A DNA stretch of 64,000 nt. Source: Ophiobolus disseminans. Its lineage: Eukaryota > Ascomycota > Dothideomycetes > Pleosporales > Phaeosphaeriaceae. This document shows positions 20,448 through 31,772 of this stretch, piece by piece (positions within the stretch are counted from its first letter, which is position 1; every line of letters starts with the position of its first letter). The stretch is from positions 1,873,065-1,937,064 of the forward strand of contig MU006216.1 of NCBI GenBank assembly GCA_010093685.1, in the 5' to 3' direction. The translations under genes were made by a program, and so were the position numbers. The notes under the pieces are model-generated. The model was given only the letters and a program-made list of their open reading frames with translations. It searched no databases and had not been told where the DNA came from.

Positions 20448-20833
20448 TGTGACGGTATAAATACCTTGTATACGGAGCGGTACACAAGGTCGGCCTTTTT
20501 GTACCGTTACAGTTATGAGCCCGGAACCGCTTAGACCAGCGTCAGCAAATACAATCAGAACTGGTAGTTAGGTGTGTGACCACAAGCGAGAAGACTACCA
20601 ACAAGAACAACAACCCTACCGAAAACCAGCGTTTGAGTCACTAGAAGAGCAAGAACCCTGAGGAGGGTGAAAACCTACGGACCCTGGAGAGGGGAAAACT
20701 CACTTGGTAGTGTCAGCTCTCACTACGTCTACGACTTCATTCGAGCTGGGGGGTGTGTGACGGTATAAATACCTTGTACACGGAGCGGTACACAAGGTCG
20801 GCCGCCTAATTGGTATCCCAAAGGGGCGTGACA
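20448..20833 (+). mobile_element. Miniature LTR retroelement (TRIM-like) with 64 bp LTR
   Basis: The left LTR (20448-20511) starts TGTGACGGTA and ends TACCGTTACA, a near-perfect 10 bp inverted terminus. Its first 48 bp recur at 20756-20803 (tgtgacggtataaatacctt and onward) as a right LTR, which then diverges and may end near 20833 (cgtgaca). Directly after the left LTR comes gttatgagccc, complementary to the anticodon stem-loop of initiator tRNA-Met (GGGCTCATAAC), the half-tRNA primer site type known from copia elements. Just before the right LTR is a purine run (gagctggggggtg) acting as a polypurine tract. The 244 bp interior codes for nothing. The LTR also holds a TATAAATA box. Confidence 0.7.
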
Positions 20834-20861
20834 TGAACCCGCTAAACTAGTGAACCCACCA

Positions 20862-21133
20862 AAAATACTTGATAACTCCAACTTATGCTACGCATCTTTA
20901 ATTTTATCGCTATTTAACTAGGAGCAAATGTACGTTGTGCTAGTATCTAATTTAGATGATACCTCAGTATTCTTTTTACACGTGCGCGCGTTATGCCTAG
21001 TTGCGCCGCAGTTCCTATAGCGCCATAGAGCTAGTTAGGCTAGTTCTTAACTATTACTACTATAAGCTTTTTAGATCGCTAAGGCGCTGTAGACGCCTTA
21101 GTAGCTACCTGCGCTGCTGCATAATAATTAAAT
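20862..21133. other. AT-rich decayed DNA, no feature recognised
   Basis: The base composition and tag/cta enrichment are like the neighbouring transposon relics, but no motif of any coding domain was found. Confidence 0.5.
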
Positions 21134-21509
21134 TAGGTTGGTAAATTGGGTCTCCACATTGGGTAGCTAAAACCGCAATATCCCTACGAGTACCCAGCTG
21201 AATCAGACAATCTATAAACTATTTTCTAGCTCTAGTTTCGGTCTATAATCTTGCTGTATAATATTTTGTTATACGTCTAATACTGTAAAGGTTGTTTAGG
21301 TTCGGAGTTTTATATGGAGCCCCAGTGTTTCAGATGTGGGTACCTAAATAACTTTTGTAGTGTTCGACGTATAACAACATGTTATATAGCAAGATTATAG
21401 ACCTATACTAGGAATACAAAACAAACTATAGATCATCTAATTTGGTTGAGTACTCGTAAAGATATTGCGGTTTAAGCTACCTGATGTGGAGACCCAATTT
21501 ACCAGCCTA
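21134..21509. mobile_element. Palindromic MITE (foldback element) with TA duplication
   Basis: The ends are TA-ggttggtaaattgggtctcc and its inverted complement (ggagacccaatttaccagcc-TA). The match continues inward: the left arm through ggtctataatcttgctgtat near 21240-21258 and onward to about 21300 pairs with the right arm from about 21340 outward. Thus roughly 160 bp arms flank a loop of about 45 bp. The flanking TA pairs look like the target duplication of Tc1/mariner or pogo type transposons. No coding capacity. Differences between arms are mostly transitions, consistent with RIP decay. Confidence 0.85.
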
Positions 21510-22133
21510 GTGCATTTCTATACTCTATAGTACTACTCTACGAAGTCTACTTCCTTTTGCGCAATTTCCACTTAGTCACTACTACTAATTGCTCTTTAAG
21601 CTTATAGATCTAAGTACGTTAAAGCGCATATTTATACAGTATTAGCTTACTACCTTTTATAAGCTAGAAGAACCTAGCCTAAGCTGTAATAGGCAACGAA
21701 GTAAAGAAATCGCGTACTAGCTTTAATTAAGATCTATTAAGAGGAGGCGTGGATTGTAGCCCGTATGTAGAAACAGGCTATTCCTCTTCTAGTAGGAGGC
21801 TACTATTACGTGCTGATAACGTAATAGCCGCAACGGAAGTAGGGTAAAGAGTAGAGAAGATTCTAGTATATAGAATTTATATACTAGTTACAAGTTTAAT
21901 GGTTAGACACTAAGCTATAGAAGAGAAGAAAGTCTCTATATACATTGTAGAGTAGCTCTAGAAGGTTCTTTGCTTATAAATACAATCTAGTTCTAGAGCA
22001 CTCTATATGCGTAATCCAATGTAATAGATTTGTTAGATTTGATAAGGTATTGAAACCTAATAATAGATAAGATAAATTAATGATAATGTGTTGTATTGTG
22101 TTGTTCTCTAGTTAAGTGCGGAGTTAAACTAGG
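21510..22133. other. AT-rich decayed DNA, origin unclear
   Basis: No domain could be read in any frame. It holds strong tag/cta enrichment and lies outside the candidate copia LTR at 22134, so it may be another relic or old host DNA. Confidence 0.45.
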
Positions 22134-23120
22134 TGTTAGATCTAGTACTAGTGTGCTAAGGCGCTTGTGCTAGCTACTCCTATTTCTCTTAGTGTTAGTA
22201 GCCTTACAGCACCCCTAATATCTAACACACCCTCTTAGCTTAGATGTATTTGTAAGCTAGTAACCTTAGGTGATAATAAGGTTCTTAAGTTTTGCTTAAA
22301 GTTCTTCTAATAGTGCCTTCTTAGTCACCTTATATAATAATACCTTAACTAATCTAACTTAATAAAGGAAGTTTAGCCACTTGTTGCCTAGCAACACCTT
22401 AGTGAAGCTATCTGCTATTATTTCCGATAATTAAATGTATTCTACAGTAATCTTTCCACTTACAACTTCCTGTCTTATCTAGTAGTTGTAGATGTCCACA
22501 TGCCTAAGCTTTGTTTAAAGCTTTGATATCTCTTTTGTAACTAGTCTAATAGTCTGCATATTGTCGCAATAAATTGTGATTGTGTTAGATAGAAGCTAGA
22601 TTTAGAGCTCTTTAAGTAGGCGTGATGTAAAGAGAGCTTCCTTAGCTACTTAGAATAGAGCTAGGAGTTCTGCCTTAGTAGTGGATGTAGTGACAGTGTC
22701 TTACTTACTAGCTCTCTAGGTAATAAGGCTATTAAAGAGCTTAATTGCATAGCCTTAAGAGCTTTTCCTGTCTTGTGTGTTGTCTGCAAATAATGCATTA
22801 CTAGCTACTTAAAGAGTATCTCCTTCTCTAAGCTAAAGTGCTAGCCACCTTGTGTCTAATAGGTATAGAAGGACGCGGTCTGCGGCATCGTAATGCTCTT
22901 AGAAGGGGTTTAAGAGGAATCGTGCTAAGCGTAAGGTAGCAAAAGCGGTGTCTAGTCTAGTAGTAACTGCAGCAAAGAGTAGTGACCTAATTTTGCGTTA
23001 GTATCTATTAATCTTAGCAGGTGTTAACAGTAAGTTTAAGAGCTTAAGTTCAATAGAACTTATAGGTGTATTATAGCGTAGCTTATGCTTATCTACTAGC
23101 CTGTAGATTTTGTCTATATA
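22134..23120 (-). mobile_element. Ty1/copia 3' fragment (RNase H end, candidate short LTR)
   Basis: Minus-strand reading of about 22560-22800 gives the copia RNase H block: RKS-x-GYAIKLF-GLI-x-W, then KQDTVTTSTT-AELLAL, as in the element at 31773. The sequence tgttagat..atatctaaca at 22134-22227 has inverted TG..CA ends and is followed by a purine-rich tract on the element strand (AAGAGGGTG), so it is a plausible 94 bp 3' LTR. The left limit is uncertain. The fragment is cut at 23120 by the gypsy LTR, at the point equivalent to about 32835 of the intact copia. RIP-type stops throughout. Confidence 0.75.
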
Positions 23121-25118
23121 TGTAAGGGGCTAGGTAGAAGACTGCAGAAAGGCTAGGTTTAACCGTGATGAATTCGATAGAGACTATCTAGAGCTAGAGA
23201 ACAGGCTGTCTAAATAGAGAGACTACTAGTTTCTAGAAGTTTCTACATACATTGGCATATATCATTATTTATAATCTTTTGCAATTGCTAGAACATTCCG
23301 GGACATTCTATAATACTCTATAGTGTTCCATGCTCTTCTATAATATTCTATGCTCTTCTATAATATTCTATGCTCTTCTATAATATTCTATGCTCTTCTA
23401 TAATATTCTATGCTCTTCTATAATGTTCTATACTCTTCTATTAAACTAAAGTGACTCTACTAAGGATAGCAGAGGTCTAACCTCTTACATTACCCCCTCT
23501 CTCTAATCTATATACAGTAGTGTTATGTCTTAAGTACTACTCTTTATCACCTCTTCTAAATCCAGCTAGAAGCTATTTAGAGTGTTAATTGCGGTATAGA
23601 GCAGTAAAGGCTTCCCACTTATCTAAGGCAGTGTTATCTTTAAGATTTTCTGCTAGCTTAAAGGTTATAAGGGCATATCTAGCCTATTTAACCTTAAAGA
23701 ACAGCCTATTCCTGTAGGTCACTTCAGCTATAATCTGTTCTACTTCTAATTCTAGTTCTCTATTAACTAGGACAGGTGCTAGTTAAGTGTCGTTATTAGG
23801 CTAGCTAGAGAAGGGATCTAAGAAGGCTAGCCTTAGGCGGTCCATGTGGAAGACATTGTAGCTAATAGCGTTTTCTAGAAGTGAAATCTTAATAGTGTTA
23901 TTGAATAACAATGCTCTAGCATTTGCTAGCTTAGTCTTAAAGCGTAGCAGAAAGCGGGCAAAAGACTTATATGCCTTCTGCTTGATTAAGTAGATATTAG
24001 AGAGAGCTTTTCTCTAGCGGTTGGGGTCGCTGTAGGTGCTAGCTAAGTATTCTAGCAGTTAGGTACCTAAGCTATTCTCTTCTTCTTCCTTAGCTCTAAT
24101 AAAGGCTAAGCATATGTTCTAGGTATTACTGCGTAGTCTAGCAAAGATGTAGCGCAGTTAGTCTATGTCTAATCCAATAACTTTGCTATTAGTCTTAATC
24201 CTGTTCTTAGCTTTAATCTCCTATCTATCCTATTCAGAGCGTGTACTATCAAATTCTAAGAGCTGTAGTAGTTTCTTCTTCCTTTTCTTAGACTAGGGTG
24301 CATTAAGGCTTTATTGCAGAGCATTCTAGAGGCCTTGCATAGTCTATTAATTAATAGCATTGCTTTAAACTATTTGCTGCATAAAAGCATAGAAGGTTTG
24401 CTCTATAGTTAGAGAAGCATTTGCAGCATTACTGCTGTTAGCTATTTGCTTAGGTTCTTCTATAGTATGTTCTATTGTGTCTGGTAATTCTAGTGATTCT
24501 AGTAATTCTAGTGATTATCAATATTTCCGTTGTTGCCTAGTAGCTCCGTTAGTGTCTAATAGTTCCGTTAATGTCTAATAATTCTATTAATGTCTAATGT
24601 ATACGTTATGTGCTTAGGCAGGTGTTTAACCGTAGAGGTTCCTATAGTGGCGTCCTTGTATTCCGTTGTATTGCTCTCGCAATTATTCCGTTGTATTGCT
24701 CTCGCAATTCCGTTGTAGAGCACTAGGGGATAGCTACACTAGCTACTTAAGTGGTTAATCGAATTTAAATGTAAGGGGCTAGGCAGAAGACTGCAGAAAG
24801 GCTAGGTTTAACCGTGATAAATTCGATAGAGACTATCTAGAGCTAGAGAACAGGCTGTATAAATAGGCAGACTGCTAGTTTCTAGAAGTTTCTACATACA
24901 TTAGCATATGTCATTATTTGTAATCTTTTGCAATAGCTAGAACATTCTAGGATATTCTATAATGCTCTATAGTGTTCTATGCTCTTCTATAATATTCTAT
25001 GCTCTTCTATAATATTCTATGCTCTTCTATAATATTCTATGCTCTTCTATAATATTCTATGCTCTTCTATTAAACCGAAGTGACTCTACTAAGAATAGTA
25101 GAGGTCTAACCTCTTACA
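23121..25118 (-). mobile_element. Internally deleted gypsy element with two LTRs
   Basis: LTRs at 23121-23489 and 24770-25118 both run from TGTAAGGGG to CCTCTTACA. The interior matches the window's first element at two places only. 23655-23866 equals its positions 1-219, and from about 23867 it equals positions 4047 onward, so some 3.8 kb of pol is missing at one junction (near 23866). A polypurine tract (element strand AGAGAGAGGGGG) abuts the left, 3' LTR at 23490-23510. No clean 5 bp target duplication is visible (atata against ccact). Such a deletion derivative could only move using another copy's enzymes. Confidence 0.87.
23331..23440. repeat. 20 bp minisatellite inside the gypsy LTR
   Basis: The unit tgctcttctataatattcta repeats with exact 20 bp period, six copies here. 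The right LTR has five (24981-25070), the partial LTR at 25119-25325 three and the LTR at 4993-5261 one, so copy number differs between LTRs of one family. Confidence 0.9.
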
Positions 25119-25325
25119 CCACTAGTTTCTAGAAGTTTCTATATACATTAGTATATATTATTATTTGTAATCTTTTGCAATAGCTAGAATATTCCGGGAT
25201 ATTCTATAATGCTCTATAGTGTTCTATATTCTTCTATAATGTTCTATACTCTTCTATAATATTCTATACTCTTCTATTAAACTAAAGTGACTCTACTAAG
25301 AATAGTAGAGGTCTAACCTCTTATA
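25119..25325 (-). repeat. Truncated third gypsy LTR in tandem
   Basis: Directly after the right LTR (25118) comes the 3' two-thirds of another LTR, from actagtttctagaagtttct to cctcttata. Such an arrangement fits unequal recombination or a second partial insertion. Confidence 0.8.
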
Positions 25326-25329
25326 TTAC

Positions 25330-25476
25330 TGTTAGATATAAGGTACTATTAGACATTAAGTTTAGGGCCTGTTAGGAGAAAGTGCGCTTATGCAGGTGCC
25401 CCTCCATTGTGGAAAACCACGAACCTAGAGAGAAGACGAAAAAATAGAACAATTAAAAAAAAAAAAAAAAAAAAAA
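25330..25476 (+). repeat. Copia LTR fragment ending in a 22-nt A tract
   Basis: 25330-25455 is the element-strand copy of the copia LTR found inverted at 31773-31946 and 36713-36886 (tgttagatataaggtactat, then gtggttttccac complement). It breaks at acaatta into 22 consecutive A (25455-25476), after which acacgat of the LTR reappears briefly before the sequence diverges. Orientation is opposite to the nested copia. Confidence 0.8.
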
Positions 25477-26079
25477 CACGATAACAAGTATTTCCTAGGC
25501 AAAAAACACCAACTTTGGGCCTACCCAGCGCGCTTGCTCTAGCGCCTCTGGCATCCCAAAACCATTAGAATCTATCTTAACCTATTGTACACTACACTTT
25601 TCTCTGTTCCTACAGCCTCTAGGCTCGTGGTCGAGAAGTGCAGCTAGGTGCAAACCTGCTGTTCTTCTTGTTTAGAGTTCTCGTATTCAGCGCACAGACT
25701 ACCCTTATCTTATTAGATTTTAGATACCTAACAACAGCAACAAACACACAAAACTGCCTTTTTGCTCTATTTTCTGCTATCTAGACTCCTTACTCTCCCT
25801 AGAGGTTAACTAGTACAGCTAGTAAGGAGAGGAAGAGAAGAAGGAGAAGTAAAACAGAGCTTCTCTTTTTTCTTGTTTTTCAAGCCTGCAGAAGCTAGTA
25901 GACCCTAGGTAACTCTACTTAGTGCAAAAACAAGCTCTCTTTTAGTCATTTCTCTACTCATTTTGTAGCGGAAATAAGAGAGAAGGAATTTCACACACAC
26001 ACGCATACATACATACATATATACATACAGCTACTAAGCCTACTATAGCTTCTACTATTCTCTCTACAGGATCTCTATA

Positions 26080-27550
26080 AGCACGTGTAACTCAGCACGC
26101 TATACAACCTAGCGCAATAGAGATAGATGTACTGTTGTTAGAAGAAGAGGATAAAACAGAAAGCAGCTAAGATAAGCTAGCTAAGCAGCCTCTAAAGCAA
26201 AAACTAAGCAAAAAACGAACACTCGATTAGCGCTCTCCACAGAAACAACAGCAGGAGGTACTAGCTTAGAACGTACCTTTTTAGAAAACAAGATAGCTAT
26301 ACTACATCTCTTAAGGCATAAAAGCATTTCAAGAGGCTCTAAAGCTAGCAGAGAAAAAAGACGCTATAGCAGAAAGTACAACAAGAGAGCTTCTTAAGTA
26401 GGCAAAGTCTATATAGCAGAGGAAAGCAGAGTTAGCTCTAGCAGCTACAAAAGAGCTAGCAAAGGAGATCTAAGCTCTAAAAGAACACGTGCTAAAGGCT
26501 ATAAGCAATACTGTAACTGCTACAAACTCTACAAAGTTAGCAGGAAAGAAGACATATACTAAAGCTATAGGGCTTTGTATAGCTACACAGTCTATACTAC
26601 CTTAGCAGCAGCAGCAGCAGTAGCAACAGCATTAACAGCACTAACAGCGTAAAGACAAAGTAACAGCTACTTAACGCCAAAACGACCTAAAAAGGCGACA
26701 GCTAGTGCTTCTAGTAGAGAGAGCAAATAAAGCAGCAGCAGAGGTAGTAGATCCTCTAGCACAGAGGAATGCTATTAATGCAGCGCTTTAAACAGTATTA
26801 AACGCAGTAGTAGTTATTGCTAGCGTACGCCTAACAATAAGGAAAAATCTTATTCTTACTACTATAGAGAAGTTTACTACAGACTTTCTTCTGCAGTATA
26901 CAGATACGTAGAAATTAGCTGTATAGGTTACCTGCAAAGGCATGCAAAAGCAGAAGAACCTAGTATAGGTTATAGCACACAAAGTCTACATGCACAACGA
27001 GTTTATTGTATCTCCTATAGCGCTTAAGAAAGAGATTAAGACCTTTAATAAGGTAACTATTAAAGGCAATCCTAGGTGGCTAGCAAAGAAAGAAAGGCTT
27101 AAAACTGCGCACCTACTACCCCTAGATCAAAGATATGCGTCTATTGTCTTTGAAGTAGAAAGCGAGCAAGAACGCTAAAGGCTTCTATCTCAGAAGCAGC
27201 TTAGTATTGCAGGAAGAGTAGCCTACCTTACAAAGTACTACAACATTTTAGCAAAAATATAGTGTTAAGGCTGTTTCAAGCTAGGGCACAATATAGAGAT
27301 GTGCAGAAGTAAAGGATGTAAACTCTACGTAGAGTCTTACTACACAAAAGATCACGCTAGCTGCAAGGAGTGTAAGACTATAGGTAGGCTATGCTAATAT
27401 TAAAAGCTATGCTGTGTTAACTGTAATAGAGAACATATAGCTACAAGCAGGTAGTGCCCCTACCTTACTAGTACAACTTCTTCTTCTTCTTCTACTTCTT
27501 TACTATGTTAGAACAATAAAAGAAGCAGTATTACAGTAAAGATATCTTAG
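26080..27550 (+). pseudogene. LINE ORF1 (gag-like, zinc knuckle)
   Basis: The frame containing 26990-27178 (IVSPIALKKEIKTFNKVTIK) continues to 27263-27304, where C-stop-G-C-FKLG-H-NIEM-C is a CX2CX4HX4C knuckle with one residue converted to TAA. Upstream there is a CAG/CAA repeat (about 26600-26640, polyglutamine with two TAG) and a Lys/Ala/Glu-rich region likely to form coiled coils. ORF1 proteins coat LINE RNA. Many in-frame TAG codons make it dead. Confidence 0.75.
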
Positions 27551-27559
27551 ATAGTAGCA

Positions 27560-30500
27560 CTACTACTAAGATAGCAGAAGAGATCTCGTTTCTGTAGCAT
27601 AATGTAGAAAAGAGACAAGAGATACAATAAACTCTCCTAGAACTAGTATTTGCAAAGAGGACAGATCTAGTCCTTATACAGGAACCTAGCGTATAGCTAG
27701 ATAGTAGAGAAGGCGTGTAGTTCTCTTTTCTACATCTATCCTATTCTCTAGTCTTGCCTAAATTAGACAAGAGGCCTAGAACAGCTATCTACATTCGCAC
27801 AGAAGCTGCTATTAAGCACAAGCAAAGAGACGACCTTAGCACAGACAACGACCTTCTAGTACTAGAAATCTTAGGGCCTACAGAGCGCTTTCTGCTTCTT
27901 AATATCTACAACGAGAAAGAACTAGCAGAGGACTCTACCTCACAACAACAAGGAGTACGAACTATAGAAAGAGCTCTTCTACACCTTCAACTTACACTAC
28001 CTTTTCTTATTGCAGGCGATTTTAATAGCTATCACTTTTTCTAGAATACTGCAATACAGAGCCCAAACCAAGAGGCACAGCAGCTAGCAGAATAGCTAGA
28101 AGTACATAGCTGCAAACTGCTTAATACTGCACAAGAATAGACCTTTTTTAGGTCTAACTTACGGTCTATATTAATTATTGACCTAGCCTTTGCCGCAAGC
28201 TTTAAGAAGAATACCTAGGATACGTAGTATAGAGCAGAGGATACAGGCTTAGATTACATTACTATTAGCTTCTCCTGCTACATAAAGCACATAGAACGGT
28301 TTGTGAATTCTCTACAGAATAGGCTCTACGCGCTAGACAAGGCAGACTAGGAAACATTTGCACTAGCTCTAAAAGAGCAAGTAGCAAGCAAAAATCTTGT
28401 GCAGATGCTAGAAACTGTAAATGCGCAAGTAGACAAGCTAGAGCTTAGTAGTCTATCTCTCTTAAAATAACTATAACAGGACCTAGACAACGCTGCAGAT
28501 CTTCTTACGCAAAGCATACAAGAGGCTATAAAGAAAGCAATACCTAAGGCACGACAATGTAAAAGATCTAAGCCCTAGTAGAGCAAAGATCTAGCAGAGC
28601 AAAGAAAGTAGGCAAGCAGAGCAATAAGAGTGCAGCAGGAGTTCCCTACGCCTACAAACGCAAGAAAAGCAAAAGCTAGAAGAGATTAATACCTACAGGC
28701 AGTAAAGCTAGCAAAAGCAAGTCACTAGGACAGCTTTCTGCAGAAGGCTAAAGGCAAGGATATCTTCAAAGCTCTAAGCTATACAAAGCAAAGAACTACT
28801 AGGCTTATTCCTAAGCTGTAGTATAAACAGCAGAGAGAGCTAAGAAGAGCTACAGAGTTTAAAGAGCAATGCACTGCTTTTACAACAACTCTCTTTTTAA
28901 GCCTACCTAGCACAAATACACGCCTTAATTGGACTACCTATAGACAAGGCAACTAGGAATAGCAAGAAGAGCGAGATAAGATTAAGGTGTACAACGCTAT
29001 CTTTACTAGTTCTCCTACAAAAGCACTAGGCACAGATTAGCTCTCTTTTGCTATTCTACGCAAGGCATACAACGCAGAAAGCAAGGTCTTCTACCTTCTT
29101 TATAGAGCTCTTTTTGTAGCAGGCTATTACCCTAATAGCTAGAGAGAAGCAATAGGTGTAATACTACTAAAAGCAAACAAGAAGGATTACTCTCTACCTA
29201 AGGCCTATAGAGTTATCTCCCTGCTTAACTGCCTAGGCAAAGCATTTGAAAAAATCCTAGCTACACGGCTTAGCTACCTCGCTAAAACAGGAAATCTCCT
29301 TTAGGATACACAGATAGGAGAGAGAAAACAGAGATCTACTCTAGACGCCTGCCTTCTTCTATAGTCAAAAGTTTAAGAAGCATAGAAAAAGAAGCATACT
29401 ACTGCGCTACTGTTTGTAGACGTAAAAGGAGCTTTTAACTACGTATTAGCAAATTAGCTCCTAGCTATGTGCTACAAACTTAAGCTTCCTCTAGCCTTAA
29501 TTAGGTAGATTAGCTTCTTTCTATCTTAGCGCTCCGTACAGCTAAGATTCAATAGCAAAACTTAGCCTCTACAGAAAGTTAAGATAGGCATACTACAAGG
29601 ATCACTAATCTCGCCTATTCTTTTTCTTCTCTATATTAGAGATATTTGCAAAGTAAGGCCTAATACTTTTACCTTCTCCTATATTAACGATATCTATATT
29701 AGAGCAAGCGCAAGGTTAACAAAGAAGCTTAAGCAAATACTTAAGGAAACTGCAAGAGCTATATTATAAGAAGCTAGAGAAAGCGCAATTGAGTTTAATG
29801 TTAAGAAAACTAAACTCCTCTACGCTAGCCGCAAAAGAGAAATTAATGCAAAACCTGTGCAGGTAGAAGAAAGCCTAATATAGCTAAGCAACTGCGTACG
29901 CTAGCTAGGCTTCTTCCTAGACAATAAGCTATCCTACAAAAAGCATGTACAGACAAAGGTTGCTATTGCGCAATAGGTCTTCTACCGCCTTTAGAGGCTA
30001 GGCAATACACAGCGAGGTCTTAGCACATAGGCTATAAGGCAGCTCTATATAGCGTATGTTTCTGCTATCGCAGACTATAGAGTGCAGCTGTAGTGGGGAA
30101 AGAGAAAGCAATCCCTACTTCGAGAATACTAGCAACTACAGAACTTAGCGTTACGTTAGATCCTAGGAGCTTTTAAAGGATCTCTAACAAAAGCTATAGA
30201 GATTAAAGCTGCAATTCTGCCTCTACATCTGCGAGCAGAAAAGCTCTGCTAACAATATGCTATTAGAACTCTATCTTTTGCAAAGAGCTATCCTATTAGG
30301 AAAGTAATACAGCGCTAGAAACAACTTTATATATCTACGCAGCTTAGAGAACTGTCTAAGAGAACATAAGGGCACAGCAACGTTGAAGAAATCTCTATAC
30401 TGCTAGCAAAGCTATAGAGCAAAGCTGCCTCTACCTACGCTATATTTACAATCCTAAAAAACAGTAAATTAGAAACAGTAGACCTGCACAAGCAATGGCT

Positions 30501-31425
30501 ACAAGATCTATAGTACAAAGAAAAGGCGCCTATTCTATTGTATACAGATAGCTCTAAGATAGAGGAAAACGTAGCTGCAGGTTACTGTTAAGTCTCTATA
30601 CAAGGGAAATATATCTAGGCAAAGAACTTTAGCCTAGAAGAGAAACTAGAGATTATAGATGCAGAGCTTATTGCAGCTTACTAGGCTCTTAAAAGCCTAC
30701 CCTAGAGCCTACAGGGAGAGGAAATACACGTCTTTATAGACAGTTAAGCTGCTCTAAAAAGACTGCAGAAAATCTCTCTTACAGGCGGCTAAAGAGTCTG
30801 CTATAAGATAACAGAGCTATGCAAGCAGCTAGCAACGCAGAACAAAGTCTCTATATCCTAGGTCCTAGGACATAGAGAAATCTAAGGCAACGAGTATGCA
30901 GACAGGCTAGCAAAGGCCGGCCTTAAGAGACAGGCTAAGGATCCTCTTACATCGCTAAGCTACCTAAAGAGAAAGACTAAAGAGAAGATCCTAGTAAGCT
31001 AGAAACAGGAGTAGAAGGTTACTAGGCCTAAATAGAAGGGCAGGGCCTACAGTGAGGCTACACAAGAAAGGCTAAAAATCGCGTACAAGATGTAGCTACT
31101 CTCTAGAATAAGGAGAGTGCTAGCTGCCTACTACTAGCTTAAGCTAGGAAAGGGCTTCTTTAAGCAATTTTCTAGGGCTATAGGTAAGAACGACAAGGGA
31201 GAATGCTTTAGCAGTTGCAGGGCCCTACAGACGCTAGAACACCTTCTCCTACACTGCAAGCACTATACAAAAGAGAGGAAAATAATGTTAAATACACTAG
31301 ACGTGCATACTCTAACGCTACAACAGCTATTTAGTACTGCAAAGGGAAGTGCTGCGTTAGACTTCTTAAGGAAAACAGAGATTGCTACAGCAAGATAGCT
31401 GCTAGCAGCAGGAGCCCTCTAAGGG
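27560..31425 (+). pseudogene. LINE ORF2: endonuclease, reverse transcriptase, RNase H
   Basis: One frame runs for nearly 3.9 kb with no frameshift that I can find, interrupted only by TAG and a few TAA codons. It contains LVLIQEPS and LIAGDFNS (endonuclease, about 27673 and 28003), RVISLLNCLGKAFEKILA and LLFVDVKGAFNYV (RT), then FSYINDIYI at about 29674, where the catalytic box is Tyr-Ile-Asn-Asp instead of Tyr-x-Asp-Asp. RNase H starts ILLYTDSSK at about 30532 and ends with GNEYADRLAKAG near 30888. A Cys/His segment (CFSSCRALQTLEHLLLHC) lies at about 31206. The first Asp to Asn change is a G-to-A transition, like the stops. Confidence 0.87.
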
Positions 31426-31689
31426 CATATAACAACGACAAAATCGCAAAGAAAGATAGAAAGAGAGAATAGGCAGGAATGCACAACGCAGGTGAAAGAC
31501 TGCAGCTAATAGCACTAAGCGTAGACTCTAGAAAAGAGAGATTAGCAAGGTATGCGTAGCGCTCTATAGTCCCTAGGACTGCATAAGCTTTATTGTATTT
31601 ATGCTAGTAATAGGTAGTGCAATGTAAATGATATAAAAAAAAGATAGCAATATTATAAAGGATAAGGTTAGTTGTTCTGCTCTAATTGC

Positions 31690-31772
31690 TTAGGAATAGG
31701 TCTAGTGAACTATATCTTGTAATCTAGAGTTAAGAGTTGCCTGCCTATATAAAGTCGCTAGGTGTATATAGT
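31690..31772 (-). mobile_element. Older copia element, left remnant (protease region)
   Basis: The phrase cctgcctatataaagtcgct (31739-31758) recurs in the intact copia at about 35292, in its protease-coding part. The remnant is cut by the younger copia at 31773 and continues after it at 36887. Confidence 0.75.

Larger units (their letters stand above)
25477..31680 (+). mobile_element. Tad1-like non-LTR retrotransposon (LINE), decayed but nearly full length
   Basis: Two plus-strand frames follow each other: a gag-like ORF1 with a CCHC knuckle (about 26080-27550) and an ORF2 with APE-type endonuclease, reverse transcriptase and RNase H (about 27560-31425). This order with RNase H after RT is typical of the Tad1/I-like clades of filamentous fungi. 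The 3' untranslated end reaches about 31680, with a short A-rich run (ataaaaaaaag) at about 31633-31643. Copia-derived sequence flanks it on both sides. Frames are continuous apart from TAG/TAA stops, so decay is by point mutation, not deletion. Confidence 0.85.

Noticed and set aside
27560..31425. Reassigned TAG codon (stop read as Gln/Trp) in the LINE frame
   Set aside because: Ordinary genes in the window end with TAG (CXXC gene, permease), TAA also occurs inside the LINE, and catalytic residues are mutated too. RIP-type decay explains it better.
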